Of a stretch of DNA of 64,000 nucleotides, positions 1 through 10,480 are shown piece after piece. Both the position numbers and the translations under genes were made by a program. Below the pieces are notes generated by a model that was given only the letters and a program-made list of their open reading frames with translations, had not been told where the DNA came from and searched no databases. The DNA comes from Erigeron canadensis (lineage: Eukaryota; Streptophyta; Magnoliopsida; Asterales; Asteraceae), in assembly GCF_010389155.1 (NCBI RefSeq), contig NC_057768.1, positions 2,478,501 to 2,542,500 of the forward strand, written 5' to 3'. The first letter of the stretch is position 1. Each line of letters starts with the position of its first letter.

Positions 1-280
1 CATTTTTTCTCTCTCCTCCATAAATCATTTTATTCCTATAATTTATTTAAGATATTTTATCTCAAAACCATATACCGATAAATTATAAAAATTGTATGGG
101 TGTTCTTAAAATTTCGTACTCTTTCATTAGAGATGTCATTCGATATACTTTTGACGAATTTTCAAATTCGAGGGCGTACGGCTAAGGCATTTGGCTATCA
201 CACTCTATGTCTTATCACCTCCTATTATCTAGCACCCACCATCTTACCGCTGCAACGCACGGGGAGTATCTCTCGTAACT

Positions 281-600
281 GTAACATATCTTTGCTATTT
301 GTGTCCTTTTGTTGGAATAATAAGTTGGATTTCAAACACAGTTACATAGGTTGTAACTAATAAACAATACATTCACGGAATGCACCATTTATACTAGCTA
401 TATCAGCTTCTTCTTTTGACTTTTTGTTTCCATGTATTTTTGATAAAATCAAATTGACGTTATTAGCATGATAGAACGTACAATTTGTTTTTGCAAGTTG
501 TCATGAAAAAGCAATGGAATGTTTGACAATCATCGGTCTTCTAGAGTCATTGATATTTATATAGCATTTAGCAACAGTTTTACAAGACATTAGTTAGTAA
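281..600 (+). repeat. Duplicated 3'-flank block, copy A
   Basis: This stretch aligns by eye with 4858-4985 followed by 10355-10480. Shared landmarks in the same order are GTAACAT.TCTTTG.TATTTG, a TTGGATTT block, TCA(C/T)GGAATG, then TTA.AAGCATGATAGAAC-type sequence, ACAATTTGTTT and AGCAAC.GTTTTACAA. Since copy B is the 3' flank of the DC1 gene, copy A is probably the 3' flank of a second, tandemly arranged DC1 gene lying just left of the window. In copy B the block is split by about 5.4 kb of inserted elements. Confidence 0.6.
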
Positions 601-1251
601 GATAGGGTCAAAATTTGCCACCTCTCAGTCAATGTATGTACCTATATATAAAACAGAATGGGAGAGTATCTGCTTTGCTATCAATAATTTGGTGATAAAC
701 TTCGGCAACTGCTCCCACATAAGACCGTCAAATTGAAACAAGTATATATTGTTGTAAAAGAGGCAATCCCAATATGAGTACAAACCAGAAACAACCCCAT
801 TGTAGTACCAGCTGGTTGAAACTGCAATATCTACAACTATGCAATTTTAGGCCTATCTAGACATTTGATGTGATTCATGGGATGTACCTGTACGGCTGTA
901 CATATGCGAATCTGGATTCTCGTATATAAAGATTTACTGCAACATAAACAGTTGTCAGAAGTAAAATCTTGTAACTAATACATATACAGAAGAATTCACC
1001 ATCTAATAGTCCTCTCATGTCTAGTTGTGAAGAGATTGGGCATAAGTTTCAGTTTACACATAATCGGAAAAAACAAACAGGATCAAGAAGAATACCCGAC
1101 GGAATATTACAAGGAAAAAACAGAGTGGAATGGAAATACTTTATAAACACCAGGGTTCATTAGCAAGAGATCCCGGCTTTTAGAAATTTAACTGCCAAAC
1201 AAAACCTCTCAAACAATCAGAAATTCCTTTTCTTAGACGCCTTTTAATAAA

Positions 1252-1380
1252 ATGGCCGGGGTTTCTTTTTTACGTAATGCTTCCGGTCCATTACCAATCG
1301 TTTTCCCCCATTTTCTAACTACTCGATCTTCTTTCCGTCCTGTAAAACTTTTAATATGCCAAACTGTCAACGCCATTTGA
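1252..1380 (+). pseudogene. Possible N-terminal exon fragment with transit-peptide-like composition
   Basis: An ATG at 1252 opens a 42-codon frame starting MAGVSFLRNASG and ending at TGA 1378-1380. It is rich in Ser, Thr, Arg and hydrophobic residues and nearly free of acidic residues, as plastid or mitochondrial targeting peptides are. A GT that could act as a donor lies inside it (CCT/GTAAAA near 1341). No continuation exon is identified on this strand. It may be a relic first exon or a chance frame. Confidence 0.18.
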
Positions 1381-1741
1381 AGTGATTAAGAGGCAAGAAC
1401 AAACAGCAACAAGAAGTTTCTGTAAATTAAGAAACAAAAGGTCTGAAAATATAATCCATCCAACGGAACATTATAAATGCCTCCTAATAATAATGCCACA
1501 GATAAGCAAAATGCATACATATTTCTTCATTTTGTGTAATTAAAGAAGTAAAAGACTTGCTAAACACTTCTTCTAGTTGAAACCAACCCATTATAACTTA
1601 GTAAGGAAAAACAAATAAAGTTCTATAAATGATCTCAATATTGGAAAAAGTGTGGAAGCTAGATTTCACAAATAAAAAACACCAAAAGTAGTGATGATTA
1701 CACATTTTGGTTCTAATATATTTACTTCCTATTCATTTAAC

Positions 1742-1927
1742 TTAACCATCTGCAGCATCGCTTATTTTAAGGTCATCGAACAGTTCTTCTATTGCTTTCT
1801 CTCCATACAATGATATATTGAATACCCTCTCAGGGTTCTGTTTTATATCTCTCTTGAATTGTTCGAACTCTTTGTCCCTTTCTTCTCCAGGATCAACCGC
1901 CTTATTGGACTCGGGCTTCCAAGAACA
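1742..1927 (-). pseudogene. C-terminal exon-like fragment, unrecognised protein
   Basis: The minus strand is open for 61 codons from about 1927 down to a TAA at 1744-1742. The translation is highly charged and protein-like (contains DPGEERDKEFEQFK and ends FDDLKISDAADG), quite unlike the surrounding AT-rich DNA. A possible acceptor AG lies near 1916. The most likely reading is the last coding exon of a gene, or a relic of one, with its 3' UTR towards lower coordinates; no upstream exons are seen before the DC1 gene on the other strand. I do not recognise the family. Confidence 0.3.
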
Positions 1928-2435
1928 TCAATCAAGTAGTTCCGTTAAATTTCTAGAACTATTTTAACTTTTGTATGTAGTTTGAAGTGCATCGCATGGG
2001 ATGATGGGAAGAAATCAAGATATACTAATCATTGTACTTTTATATATATATATTTCAGTGTTATATTAATGACGTTATCCGGTTCTTCAACCGGTGGACC
2101 AGTAAGCGATTCAACATCCGGTGAGGTCGTGAAAACATTGTTGAGTAACTTTCATCATTTTTATGACTACTGTTTACTTAAATTACTTGTTTTCAAGAAC
2201 TAAAATCTTGATAGTGTAATTAAATTTCAATGTAGATGAATGGGTTCTATTTGATGTTCTTTTCTAATTTCTCAAGTTTAGTATATTTCACTTTGTGATT
2301 TTAACTTTGCTTTATTCTGAAGGTATAGTACTCAAACCTTCTAATTAAAGCAGTTAAAAGGAAACGCACCGATCATACAATTTTTCTATCAGAGTTTTAC
2401 ACACTTTCCTTCCCTCGTAAGAGATAAACATCAAA

Positions 2436-4780
2436 ATGGTTGACGTTACTCAACATGAGCATCCACTCCGGCTCATAGATTTGCAACCAAATTTTCCACA
2501 TTATGAAGAAGATTATGATGACGACAGCAATGATGATGACGAAAGTGGTGATGAATATGTAAGTTCAGAGAAAGACTTTCGACGTCGCCAATGCAATCGG
2601 TGCGAGAAAGAGATCAATTGGTTTCATAGATACTACTATGAGTGTATAACTCATTCCTGTGACTACTCACTCCATAAGTTTTGTGGAGATCTTCCTCTAA
2701 CATTAAAACACACATCACATCCCGATCATACTCTTACCCTTACACATTATAATTCTTTCACGTGGGATTGTGTTTTATGTCGAAGATCTGATAGATCTGG
2801 GTTCTATTACGAGTGCTTCGAGTGTGGTTTCAAAATTCATGCTAATTGTGTTACGGCATCGACTGAAAACCCGCTCATGTACTACCCTAGCCATATCCAC
2901 CCCTTAGCGGCTATACTTAAACCAATCTTGTCGGATTGCAATGCTTGTGGAAAAAAACATAATGGGGCCTTTTATATGTGTACTACCTGCTTTGACTTTT
3001 GCATTCATAGTGACTGTGCTTTTTTACCAAAAACATTGAGAATACAAGAGACTACAGATAAAATCTTTTCTCATAATCATCCCCTCATTCTTTCTTATTC
3101 CTTCCCAAAAGCAGATCAAGAAGCTAAATTTTTGCCTAGGTGCAGGGTATGTAACGAAAATTTTACTAATGAGAACCTTTGGATTTATAAATGCGATAAA
3201 TGCAGGTACTATACTCATTTGGATTGCGCAATATCAAGAGAAGAGCCATTCATGTCCATCATCTCATCTTCCGGTAAATCTTGATTCACATAATTTTACT
3301 TAGTATTATTCTTACTCGTAATATGTTAAAAGTGAAAATATTCATTAATAACTTTTATAAAACAAGTATTGTAATTTAAACAATGAGTACCTAATTACTC
3401 GTACTATTTAAGGAAACGATAAATTTATTGATTGTATGTTAACATGTGTTGTGTTGTCTAAACCGCATGTTGGAAAAAGCATTTTTTTACTTATATTGTC
3501 ACTTATATATGTTGGATCATTGTGTTTTAGTAATTGTATCTATAATTAAAATTTGATTTGGAGGTTAATTATATTTTGATTTTAAATTTTAAACACTATT
3601 TCTTTTTCTTTTTTTATCTTCATCAGGAAATAGACTCGAAAAGAATCATATAGAGTATGATTATTCAGATCTCATCCATCTCCCATTTCCGGATGAAAGT
3701 TACACCATGCTAAAACACCTATATTTTAAAGAAAAGGGCTATGGAACGTTATTAACGAATGAGAATAACTTACGCAATTTCCATCAACACCCCCTTACTC
3801 TAGTCCATACATCAGAGTGCAATGATATCTCAAAGCCATCCTCCTCAAGAACCAATAATGTTGTATCTTGTCATAACCCAATGAAGAAAATTGAACTGTT
3901 ATGCAATGGATGTGTTAGACCGATCACAAGTATGCCATTTTACAAGTGCGCGAATGAAGATGAGAAGTGCAACTTTGTTCTTCATGAGTGGTGCACTCGA
4001 GTTCCTATAGAATTGAAAGATTATCAGGATCACCCACAACATACACTCGTTTTCCACCCAAACGTCCCTGATAAGTCTTTCTCCATATTTTTTTGTGATG
4101 TTTGTGGATTTCCGTGTAATGGATTTGCCTATAGTTGTTTAGGATGTGACTACCATATAGATGTTAAATGTGGGTTCATTCCTGAAAAAATAACACATAA
4201 AGCTCATCCTGGTCATATCCTATCAAGGGTTCATCAACAAAATCATTCCCCAAAGTTTTGCCGTCTATGTGTACTAATAAATAATAATGGTGATCCATTT
4301 TCATTCCTCTGTTACGCTTGTAACGTATATGTACATGTCAACTGTGCTTTGTTATTGCCACGTGAAATAAGGCACAAGTGTGACAAACACCCTCTGAGCC
4401 TGAGTTACTTCCCAGTTGAAAATCATAAAGGTGAATACTATTGTGAAGTTTGTGAGGAGGATTTTGATCCGGAGCAATGTTTCTACCATTGTTACAAGTG
4501 TGTCCAATCAATTCATTCGCCTTGTGCACCGCTAATAGTTGAGTTTGAAAGAGCTAGATATAACATAAATTATTATGTAATTTATGAGTTTGTTAATGTA
4601 AAGTTTGGAGGTATTCACAATGTTGAAGGTCACCGACACCCTCTCTTGTTCGCTCAAGGAATTAACGACGATGGTCGATGCGTGAAGTGTAATGCTAGGT
4701 TGGAATATAAAATGATCTTCAAATGTCAACAATGTAAGTTTGCGGTTGATCTGGATTGTTGCCGGCGATTGAGCAATTGA
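2436..4780 (+). CDS. Cysteine/histidine-rich DC1-domain protein
   Basis: The gene has two exons: 2436-3273 and 3627-4780, with a 353-bp intron (donor CCG/GTAAAT, acceptor CATCAG/GAAAT). The first exon ends in phase 1 and the join keeps the frame, giving a 663-residue protein. It contains about nine DC1-type units, each an H-x-H-P-L-like start followed by CxxC pairs and a terminal H..C (for example CNACGKKHNGAFYMC and CRVCNENFTNENL). An acidic Asp/Glu-rich stretch (EEDYDDDSNDDDESGDE) lies near residues 25-41. DC1 domains are plant-specific relatives of C1 zinc-binding domains; members have been linked to hormone and stress responses, with possible diacylglycerol or lipid binding. The specific role here is unknown. 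No signal peptide or membrane segment is evident. A possible poly(A) signal AATAAA lies at 4851-4856. Confidence 0.88.
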
Positions 4781-4857
4781 TAAGCTTGTTGATCTATCTC
4801 CATCAACTCGATCAACCTAACGGTTCAAACAGTCAGGATTTATATTTATAAATAAAT

Positions 4858-4985
4858 GTAACATTTCTTTGTTATTTGTTTCTTTAAAAATAATTTGGAT
4901 TTAATGCATATATGTTGTATCTAATACATACTTTCATGGAATGAAATATTATACATTCATACGAGCTACCCGAACCATATATATG
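4858..4985 (+). repeat. Duplicated 3'-flank block, copy B (left part)
   Basis: The 3' flank of the DC1 gene, homologous to 281-400. The similarity stops at the terminus of the TIR element starting near 4985 and resumes at about 10355. Confidence 0.55.
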
Positions 4986-5303
4986 AGAAAATAGCCTAGA
5001 TACCCAAAAACCATCTTCAATATACGAAAATACCCAACTTTTTTCGAATTCACCAAAAATACCCATAAAATCGCAAGACCGCAAGGAGGAGTTGCGGATC
5101 GCAAGGTTTGCTTGCGATCCGCAAGACTGTCTTGCGATCCGCAAAGAGTCCTTGCGATTTTGACTTTTTTTGACTTATGGATAAGATTTTTTGTGAGATT
5201 TTCTTGTACTTGTTAGGATAAAAAGTAATCAGGATTTTCATGTACTTTTTTTTACTTATGAACTAGCAACAGCCTTTCACCATAAACAACACCGTAATTT
5301 TTT

Positions 5304-5657
5304 TTTCTTTCAATTTGCAAAGTAAAAGGTATGTTTTTCTTAGCTATAACTATTTAGTATTTAATTTAGTTTTTATTTAGTAATGGAAAGAAACAACGTT
5401 TGGATAGATTTGTGTTATGAAGGGTCTTGAGAGAACATAAATGGTAGTTTACAGTATACAAACTCGATCAACCGTTCATTAAAATTGCCCGTTAAAAAAT
5501 TAACTTTTTCTTTCAATTTGCAAAGTAAAAGGTATGTTTTTCTTAGCTATAACTATTTAGTATTTAATTTAGTTTTTATTTAATAATGGAAAGAAACAAC
5601 GTTTGGATAGATTTGTGTTATGGAGGGTCTTGGGAGAACATAAATGGTAGTTTACAT
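5304..5657. repeat. Direct repeat of about 150 bp inside the MULE
   Basis: Positions 5304-5454 and 5507-5657 are nearly identical (TTTCAATTTGCAAAGTAAAA through AATGGTAGTTTACA), separated by 52 bp. The right copy overlaps the 3' end of the DUF1985-type remnant. It looks like a local duplication after or during element evolution. Confidence 0.75.
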
Positions 5658-6541
5658 CATCAATCGGCATAATCTCCATCAACTTAGGCAATTTTAATAG
5701 TGTAATTCTATCCCAATTAATTGCTCTCGGAATCACATTTTTCATCTTCTTTGCATACTTATTCATGTGGGGAAACGCTTCATAAATCCAAATCTACAAC
5801 AAAATTCACATCAATTTTATTATCTAAATAAATAATATATGCATACATATATAAATACATTTCGTAGATACCTTGAATGCCGAGGTAAAGCCGATAATAG
5901 TGTATTTACGCCCCTCTCCTTCCTTAATCTTGGCCCGACTACCAGATAGTTGTTCATATACCTTTCGCCAAAGGTACGAACCCCATGGAAACACGTTGAA
6001 TGCTTCCAAATTTTCGGCCAATGATAACATATCGGGACTAACATTTTAGGTTGATTGTTTTCCAGTAAAGCCAACCTCAATAAGCAATATAACGCATAGT
6101 CGAACAAAATCAATATCACTCAGCCCACCTGAACGACCTTCCTGCAACACTTTCTCAAAATCAGAAACTTTTAGACCATCACCACCCTTATTGTAGCCCG
6201 GAAAAACATTGAACACCCATAGTGGGTCGCGGATATTTTGGATATATGGACCGAATGAGTCATGACGCCCGAACCGTAGACCGGTCACTAAGCAAAACTC
6301 TTCACGTCCAAATCGAGCATAGTGAAATAGTGGAAAATAAAACCAGAACTCCTGTTCATCACGTTGGATCCTGATTGGTAGCTCATCCTGTCAAAGTTGG
6401 GTCCCCACTCATTTGTTGTAATTGCAATTATGGGCCAAAACTGGTACCCTGAAACAATTCTTTCTGTCTCGGTATAAGAGCCCTTGCAATTTCATTGATT
6501 ATGCTCATTCTACCCCTCAAAGTCAACGAAGACGGAATATA
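5570..6541 (-). pseudogene. DUF1985-type (MULE-associated) gene remnant
   Basis: On the minus strand a protein-like frame runs from about 6541 to 5570. The 6387-5872 part contains ARFGREEFCLVTGLRFGRHD, then LKVSDFEKVLQEG, NLEAFNVFPWGSYLWRKVY and YTIIGFTSAFK. A clean intron (donor AAG/GTATCT at 5871, acceptor TTGTAG/ATT at 5794) leads to IWIYEAFPHMNKYAKKM. This order (RFG...EFCL.TGLRFG, FN.FPWG...W, GF..A...W.YEA) is characteristic of DUF1985, found in plant genes often joined to Ulp1-like proteases and carried by MULEs. It is broken: an in-frame TAA near 6046 (after TGKQST), another stop after FQGTSFGP near 6425, and a frameshift near 6385. No protease domain follows. Confidence 0.6.
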
Positions 6542-8794
6542 TTCCTAAAACACAATAAAAACCAAGTTACTAATGAATTCAATCCATATATATATATGAT
6601 AGCAAAAAGAATAGATACGATTATTGTTATAGTAGCAAAAAGAATAATATGATTGTCATGATAATACAAGTATAACCGAACTAACCTTAGGGAGGTGGTG
6701 GTGCTTCTTGACTTTCCTGGCTTTCTTCCATTATCTTGTTTCTAAGGGTTGAAAAAAGTGTGCTCGTGCCTACAAATAAATTCAAAGTTACATATTCATA
6801 TTACCATCGCGTATTAAATCGAACTTGTTAACTACACAATAAACCAAACACTGAACAATACCATTATTAACTATCTTAGTTAAATACGAACTAAGCAACA
6901 ACACAAACTAAAACTTGAAGCATTTTGGCTTAACATTCGCAACCATAAGAGCTGCTGTTCTAGTTATGTCAAAACTAAGCAACGATAGAAAAATCAGAAA
7001 CTATATATAATCTCCACCATATATCATGAAGAACGAAGCACGTTTGCAAACTCCATCAGTCAACGATTCAAAAATTGCCACTCTTCTTCAATCAACTTCT
7101 AGAAAGCCATACATAAGCCCACCAAAACCTAGTACTCTTTGCTATGAACAACACCAGTGTACAAAATGCTTTTTCAATCTTCTTTTTTTCAAGTCTTTGG
7201 AAATTTGTTCTTCTTTGTTTTATGGATCACGACAGATTCTCAATTGTGTGGTTGGTTTTTTTACACATATATACATATACAGATATATATAAACAAACAT
7301 GTATACATGCCACCAATTTTGATCAGATTTATATATATCTATAACTCTTATAAAACAACAGTTAACCAAGCATTTTAAAGCCCTCTTGCAATCTAAAACT
7401 AATTTAAAAAATTGCCACATAAGATTTTATCCTATGTGTCAACTCCATATTTTTCTTTAAATAAACTATATATTTAGAAAACAAATGAACGTATATATGT
7501 TAAAATAAATAAATATATATATTATAAGAATCTAAGATCTTCTCATTAGATATATGATATCTTCTCTTTAGTTTAAAAAATCACGTCTATACATAATGAT
7601 ATTTTATTATCTTTTTATTCAACATTTATATGATGTTTCTTTCGTTTTTTATGGTGATTATATGAAAGTTTGCTCAGGCCGTTGGTTAGTTGAAACTCTC
7701 ATCGCATTAATCATTAATGACAATATTTAAAGTTTATAAGTTTTTTTATCACCACTAAATTATATTTATCTAATATGAGTTTAGAGCTTTGTATAATATC
7801 ATAACTTTCTGAAAGAGTTATGTTAATTCTTTCGTTCATATCACTATGAAAATTATGTACAATTTTTGGTTTAATTCTTTTTTCTTTTTTTTTGAATTTT
7901 ATGATAATGGTTAATATAATCTCTTTTTTCTTTTGTTTTTTAACAATACATTTTTTTTCATTGTGATGATGAGAAAAATATTATGATGGTAGACGAAGAG
8001 TTAGTTCAAAACAAATGTATATAACAATTAGTTTAATGATTGGATAATGAATATGTTATTGCTAATTTAATTAAGTGAAACTAAATAGATTGTTCGTCCA
8101 TATGTTTTTTTTACAATCATTATTGATCCATTCCATTAACTCATTTGTTCATATATTAAGCGTTTCATTAAATGTTTTTTTAAGCAAGTTTAACTCAAAT
8201 CTCACTTTATTGAGCATCTTTTTAAAGCAGGCGCACATCGTGCGATATATATATATATCCTATTAATATTGCAGCTTTATCTCAAAGTTACTATCAATTT
8301 CGATCCTACCAATTTTGAACAATCAATCAGATATATAAGAAGAAAGAAAGAATAAAAACATACCAGAACATCAACGATTTGGGGTGGAGGAGAGCGGTGG
8401 CGCGCTTGGGTGGTGATGGTGGCGGAAGTCGGTGGTGATTGGTGGTGGACGACGGTGGTGATTTAGGGTGGAGGAAAGTGGTTGGAGGACTGGTAATGGA
8501 GGCTTGCGATTTGCGTTTAGGGTTTAGGTTTAAAATGGAACCGGGTTAGAATATACAAATTAGCAAGTCGGGTCAAACGCAAGGAAGTATTGCGATCCGC
8601 AAGCAAACCTTGCGATCCGCAAGACAGTCTTGCGATCCGTAAGGAGTCCTTGCGATCCACAACTCCTCCTTGCGGTCTTGCGATTTTATGGGTATTTTTG
8701 GTGAATTCGAAAAAAGTTGGGTATTTTCGTATACTAAAGATGGTTTTTGGGTATCTAGGCTATTTTCTCTCATATATATATATATATAGAGAGA

Positions 8795-10312
8795 GAGAAA
8801 ATGTCACAAATGGTCCATGTGGTTGTTCATATTCACATTTTGCCCCTTGTGCTTTTTTTTCGTTGCTAATCGTACCTTGGTTTTCTATTTTCGTTGCTAG
8901 TGGTCCCTGACACTAACATCTCTTAGTTTTTGACAGTCAAACCCCTCACGTGCATACCACGTGAGGGTATAATCGTCTTTTTGCCAACTATAGGGACTAT
9001 TTGTGATATAATAACTTATACAAAATGCAATCCTCATCCTCGTTCCCTTTTCCTACCACCACCAAACTCCGATGAAATATCTTTTTTTCATTTCTTTCTT
9101 GATCTACACAAGTTCAAAATAAGATGTATACATACATATATCTAATCATTAAATAATATACCTAATTCCATCAACACCACCAGTCCAATACCAGTAAAGA
9201 AAAAAAGGGAATGCTAGTGATTTGCATCCGATAAAATTAATTTACAAACAACAATATATGACGCTTCTATAGTTTTATATATGAAATCAATTTCACACCA
9301 CACATAACGTGGCCTATAATTCCTTGGGAAGAATGACCCCTATTAAGGTCCATATTCATTTGGACATATAGATATACACATTGGTATCCCATTGACCGCA
9401 CAGATAGTTGCATACACATTGCCAGAAAAACATTTGAAAAGGAAAAAACAAAATAGCAGTCTACCAATAAATGAAGCCAGGAACAGGAATCACAAGCTTT
9501 ATTGGAGTGAGTGAGTATATCTTTAGTGTATATATACATGTTTTTTCCGTTCGATCATCCCCGTCTGAAGTGGGTTTTTCTTGAAGTTTCATTGTTTTTA
9601 TCGTTTACGGTTTTTTTCACTCATTAATCTTGCTTTCCAAATACCCTGGACCCAAGGCTACCATCGTCAGTGTTAATTGCAGCTTTTTTTAACATCCAAC
9701 GTCGACATGAGCCGCGGTGGTGAACGATTGTGGTTGCTTCCATTGTTTGCGGTGGAACTTTTGTGAAATCGGGTTCACGATTCGAAATCCCTTTGTTGGG
9801 TAACTTTGGGCCACCCCCTACCTAGTTTTTGGCACCCCCACCTGGTCGGGGACCACCCCAGGTATGGTGGTTAATGGCGGCGTTGTGGTGGTGCTTCTTG
9901 TTCTCCATTGTTAGTGGCATCGAAACTCGAAACTCTTATTTTGCCATTTTTTTTATTACCATTTGGTGAGATGAGTGGAATGAGAATGATTTATTAACAA
10001 AATTGAATTGGTTGTAGTGGCTGATTGATGTATAGTGTATATTATTTTGATAGTTTCTGGGATTTGTTCGTTTTCTTGTTGTTGGTGATGATGAATAAGA
10101 CAAAAAAGAAGATAGAGATAAAAGTGTATATATGGTGGTTGTAGGGCTTGAATGGACAATTATACCCTTATTAACGGTTCAAAACTAACAGGTGTTAGAG
10201 CTAGGGACTGCTTGCAATAAAAATGAAAAACTAAGGGATGATTAGCAATGAAAAAAAAACACAGGGGACAAAATGCTAATATGAACAACCATAGGGACCA
10301 TTTGTGACATTT

Positions 10313-10316
<4 letters not shown>
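8795..10316. mobile_element. Non-autonomous long-TIR element (MULE-like), 1.5 kb
   Basis: The left end (from 8795, GAGAAAATGTCACAAATGG) and the right end (to 10316, reverse complement GAGAAAATGTCACAAATGG) form inverted repeats of roughly 180 bp with scattered differences (8795-8975 and 10130-10316). The inside has no convincing gene; small ORFs are low-complexity. It starts within about 25 bp of the previous element's right end, and both abut (TA)n tracts. The class is inferred only from long TIRs and absence of coding DNA. Confidence 0.6.

Positions 10317-10359
<43 letters not shown>
10317..10359. repeat. (AT)n microsatellite
   Basis: An uninterrupted AT dinucleotide tract of about 43 bp directly at the right end of the preceding TIR element. 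A shorter (TA)n lies at its left end, suggesting insertion into, or expansion at, a TA repeat. Confidence 0.9.
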
Positions 10360-10362
<3 letters not shown>

Positions 10363-10480
10363 GACCTTATAAGCATGATAGAACAATTTGTTTCCCACCT
10401 TTTTATGAACAGCAGAATTTGATATTCAATCTTGTAAAGTCATCAACATTCATATAACATTAGCAACCGTTTTACAAATA
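10355..10480 (+). repeat. Duplicated 3'-flank block, copy B (right part)
   Basis: Homologous to about 450-600 (AAGCATGATAGAAC, ACAATTTGTTT, AGCAACCGTTTTACAA). It is the continuation of 4858-4985 across the two inserted elements. Confidence 0.55.

Larger units (their letters stand above)
1..2435. other. Intergenic DNA upstream of the DC1 gene
   Basis: No complete gene is supported here. Positions 236-275 contain a stretch around GCTGCAACGCACGGGG that resembles the 3' end of plant Helitrons, but without a clear CTAG end or 5' end. Positions 281-600 match the 3' flank of the downstream DC1 gene and are listed separately, as are two coding-like fragments at 1252-1380 and 1742-1927. A further coding-like stretch on the plus strand at about 2062-2141 follows a plausible acceptor (TATATATTTCAG) and is rich in Ser, Thr and Gly, but I cannot attach it to a gene. 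The rest is AT-rich DNA without recognisable content. Confidence 0.5.
4985..8771 (-). mobile_element. Mutator-like (MULE) element with long TIRs and a DUF1985-type gene remnant
   Basis: Positions 4985-5157 and 8579-8771 are long inverted repeats. Both start GAGAAAATAGCCTAGATACC (the right copy has an extra GA), run through AAAATACCCAACTTTTTTCG and reach blocks of a TTGCGATCCGCAAG-like palindrome repeated three to four times. The element is about 3.8 kb. Inside are a broken minus-strand gene (5570-6541), a direct repeat (5304-5454 and 5507-5657) and AT-rich DNA. Long TIRs plus a DUF1985-type ORF fit plant MULEs of the kind that carry DUF1985/Ulp1-protease genes. The ends lie in (TA)n sequence, so a target duplication cannot be read. 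No transposase is present, so the element is non-autonomous or decayed. Confidence 0.65.
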
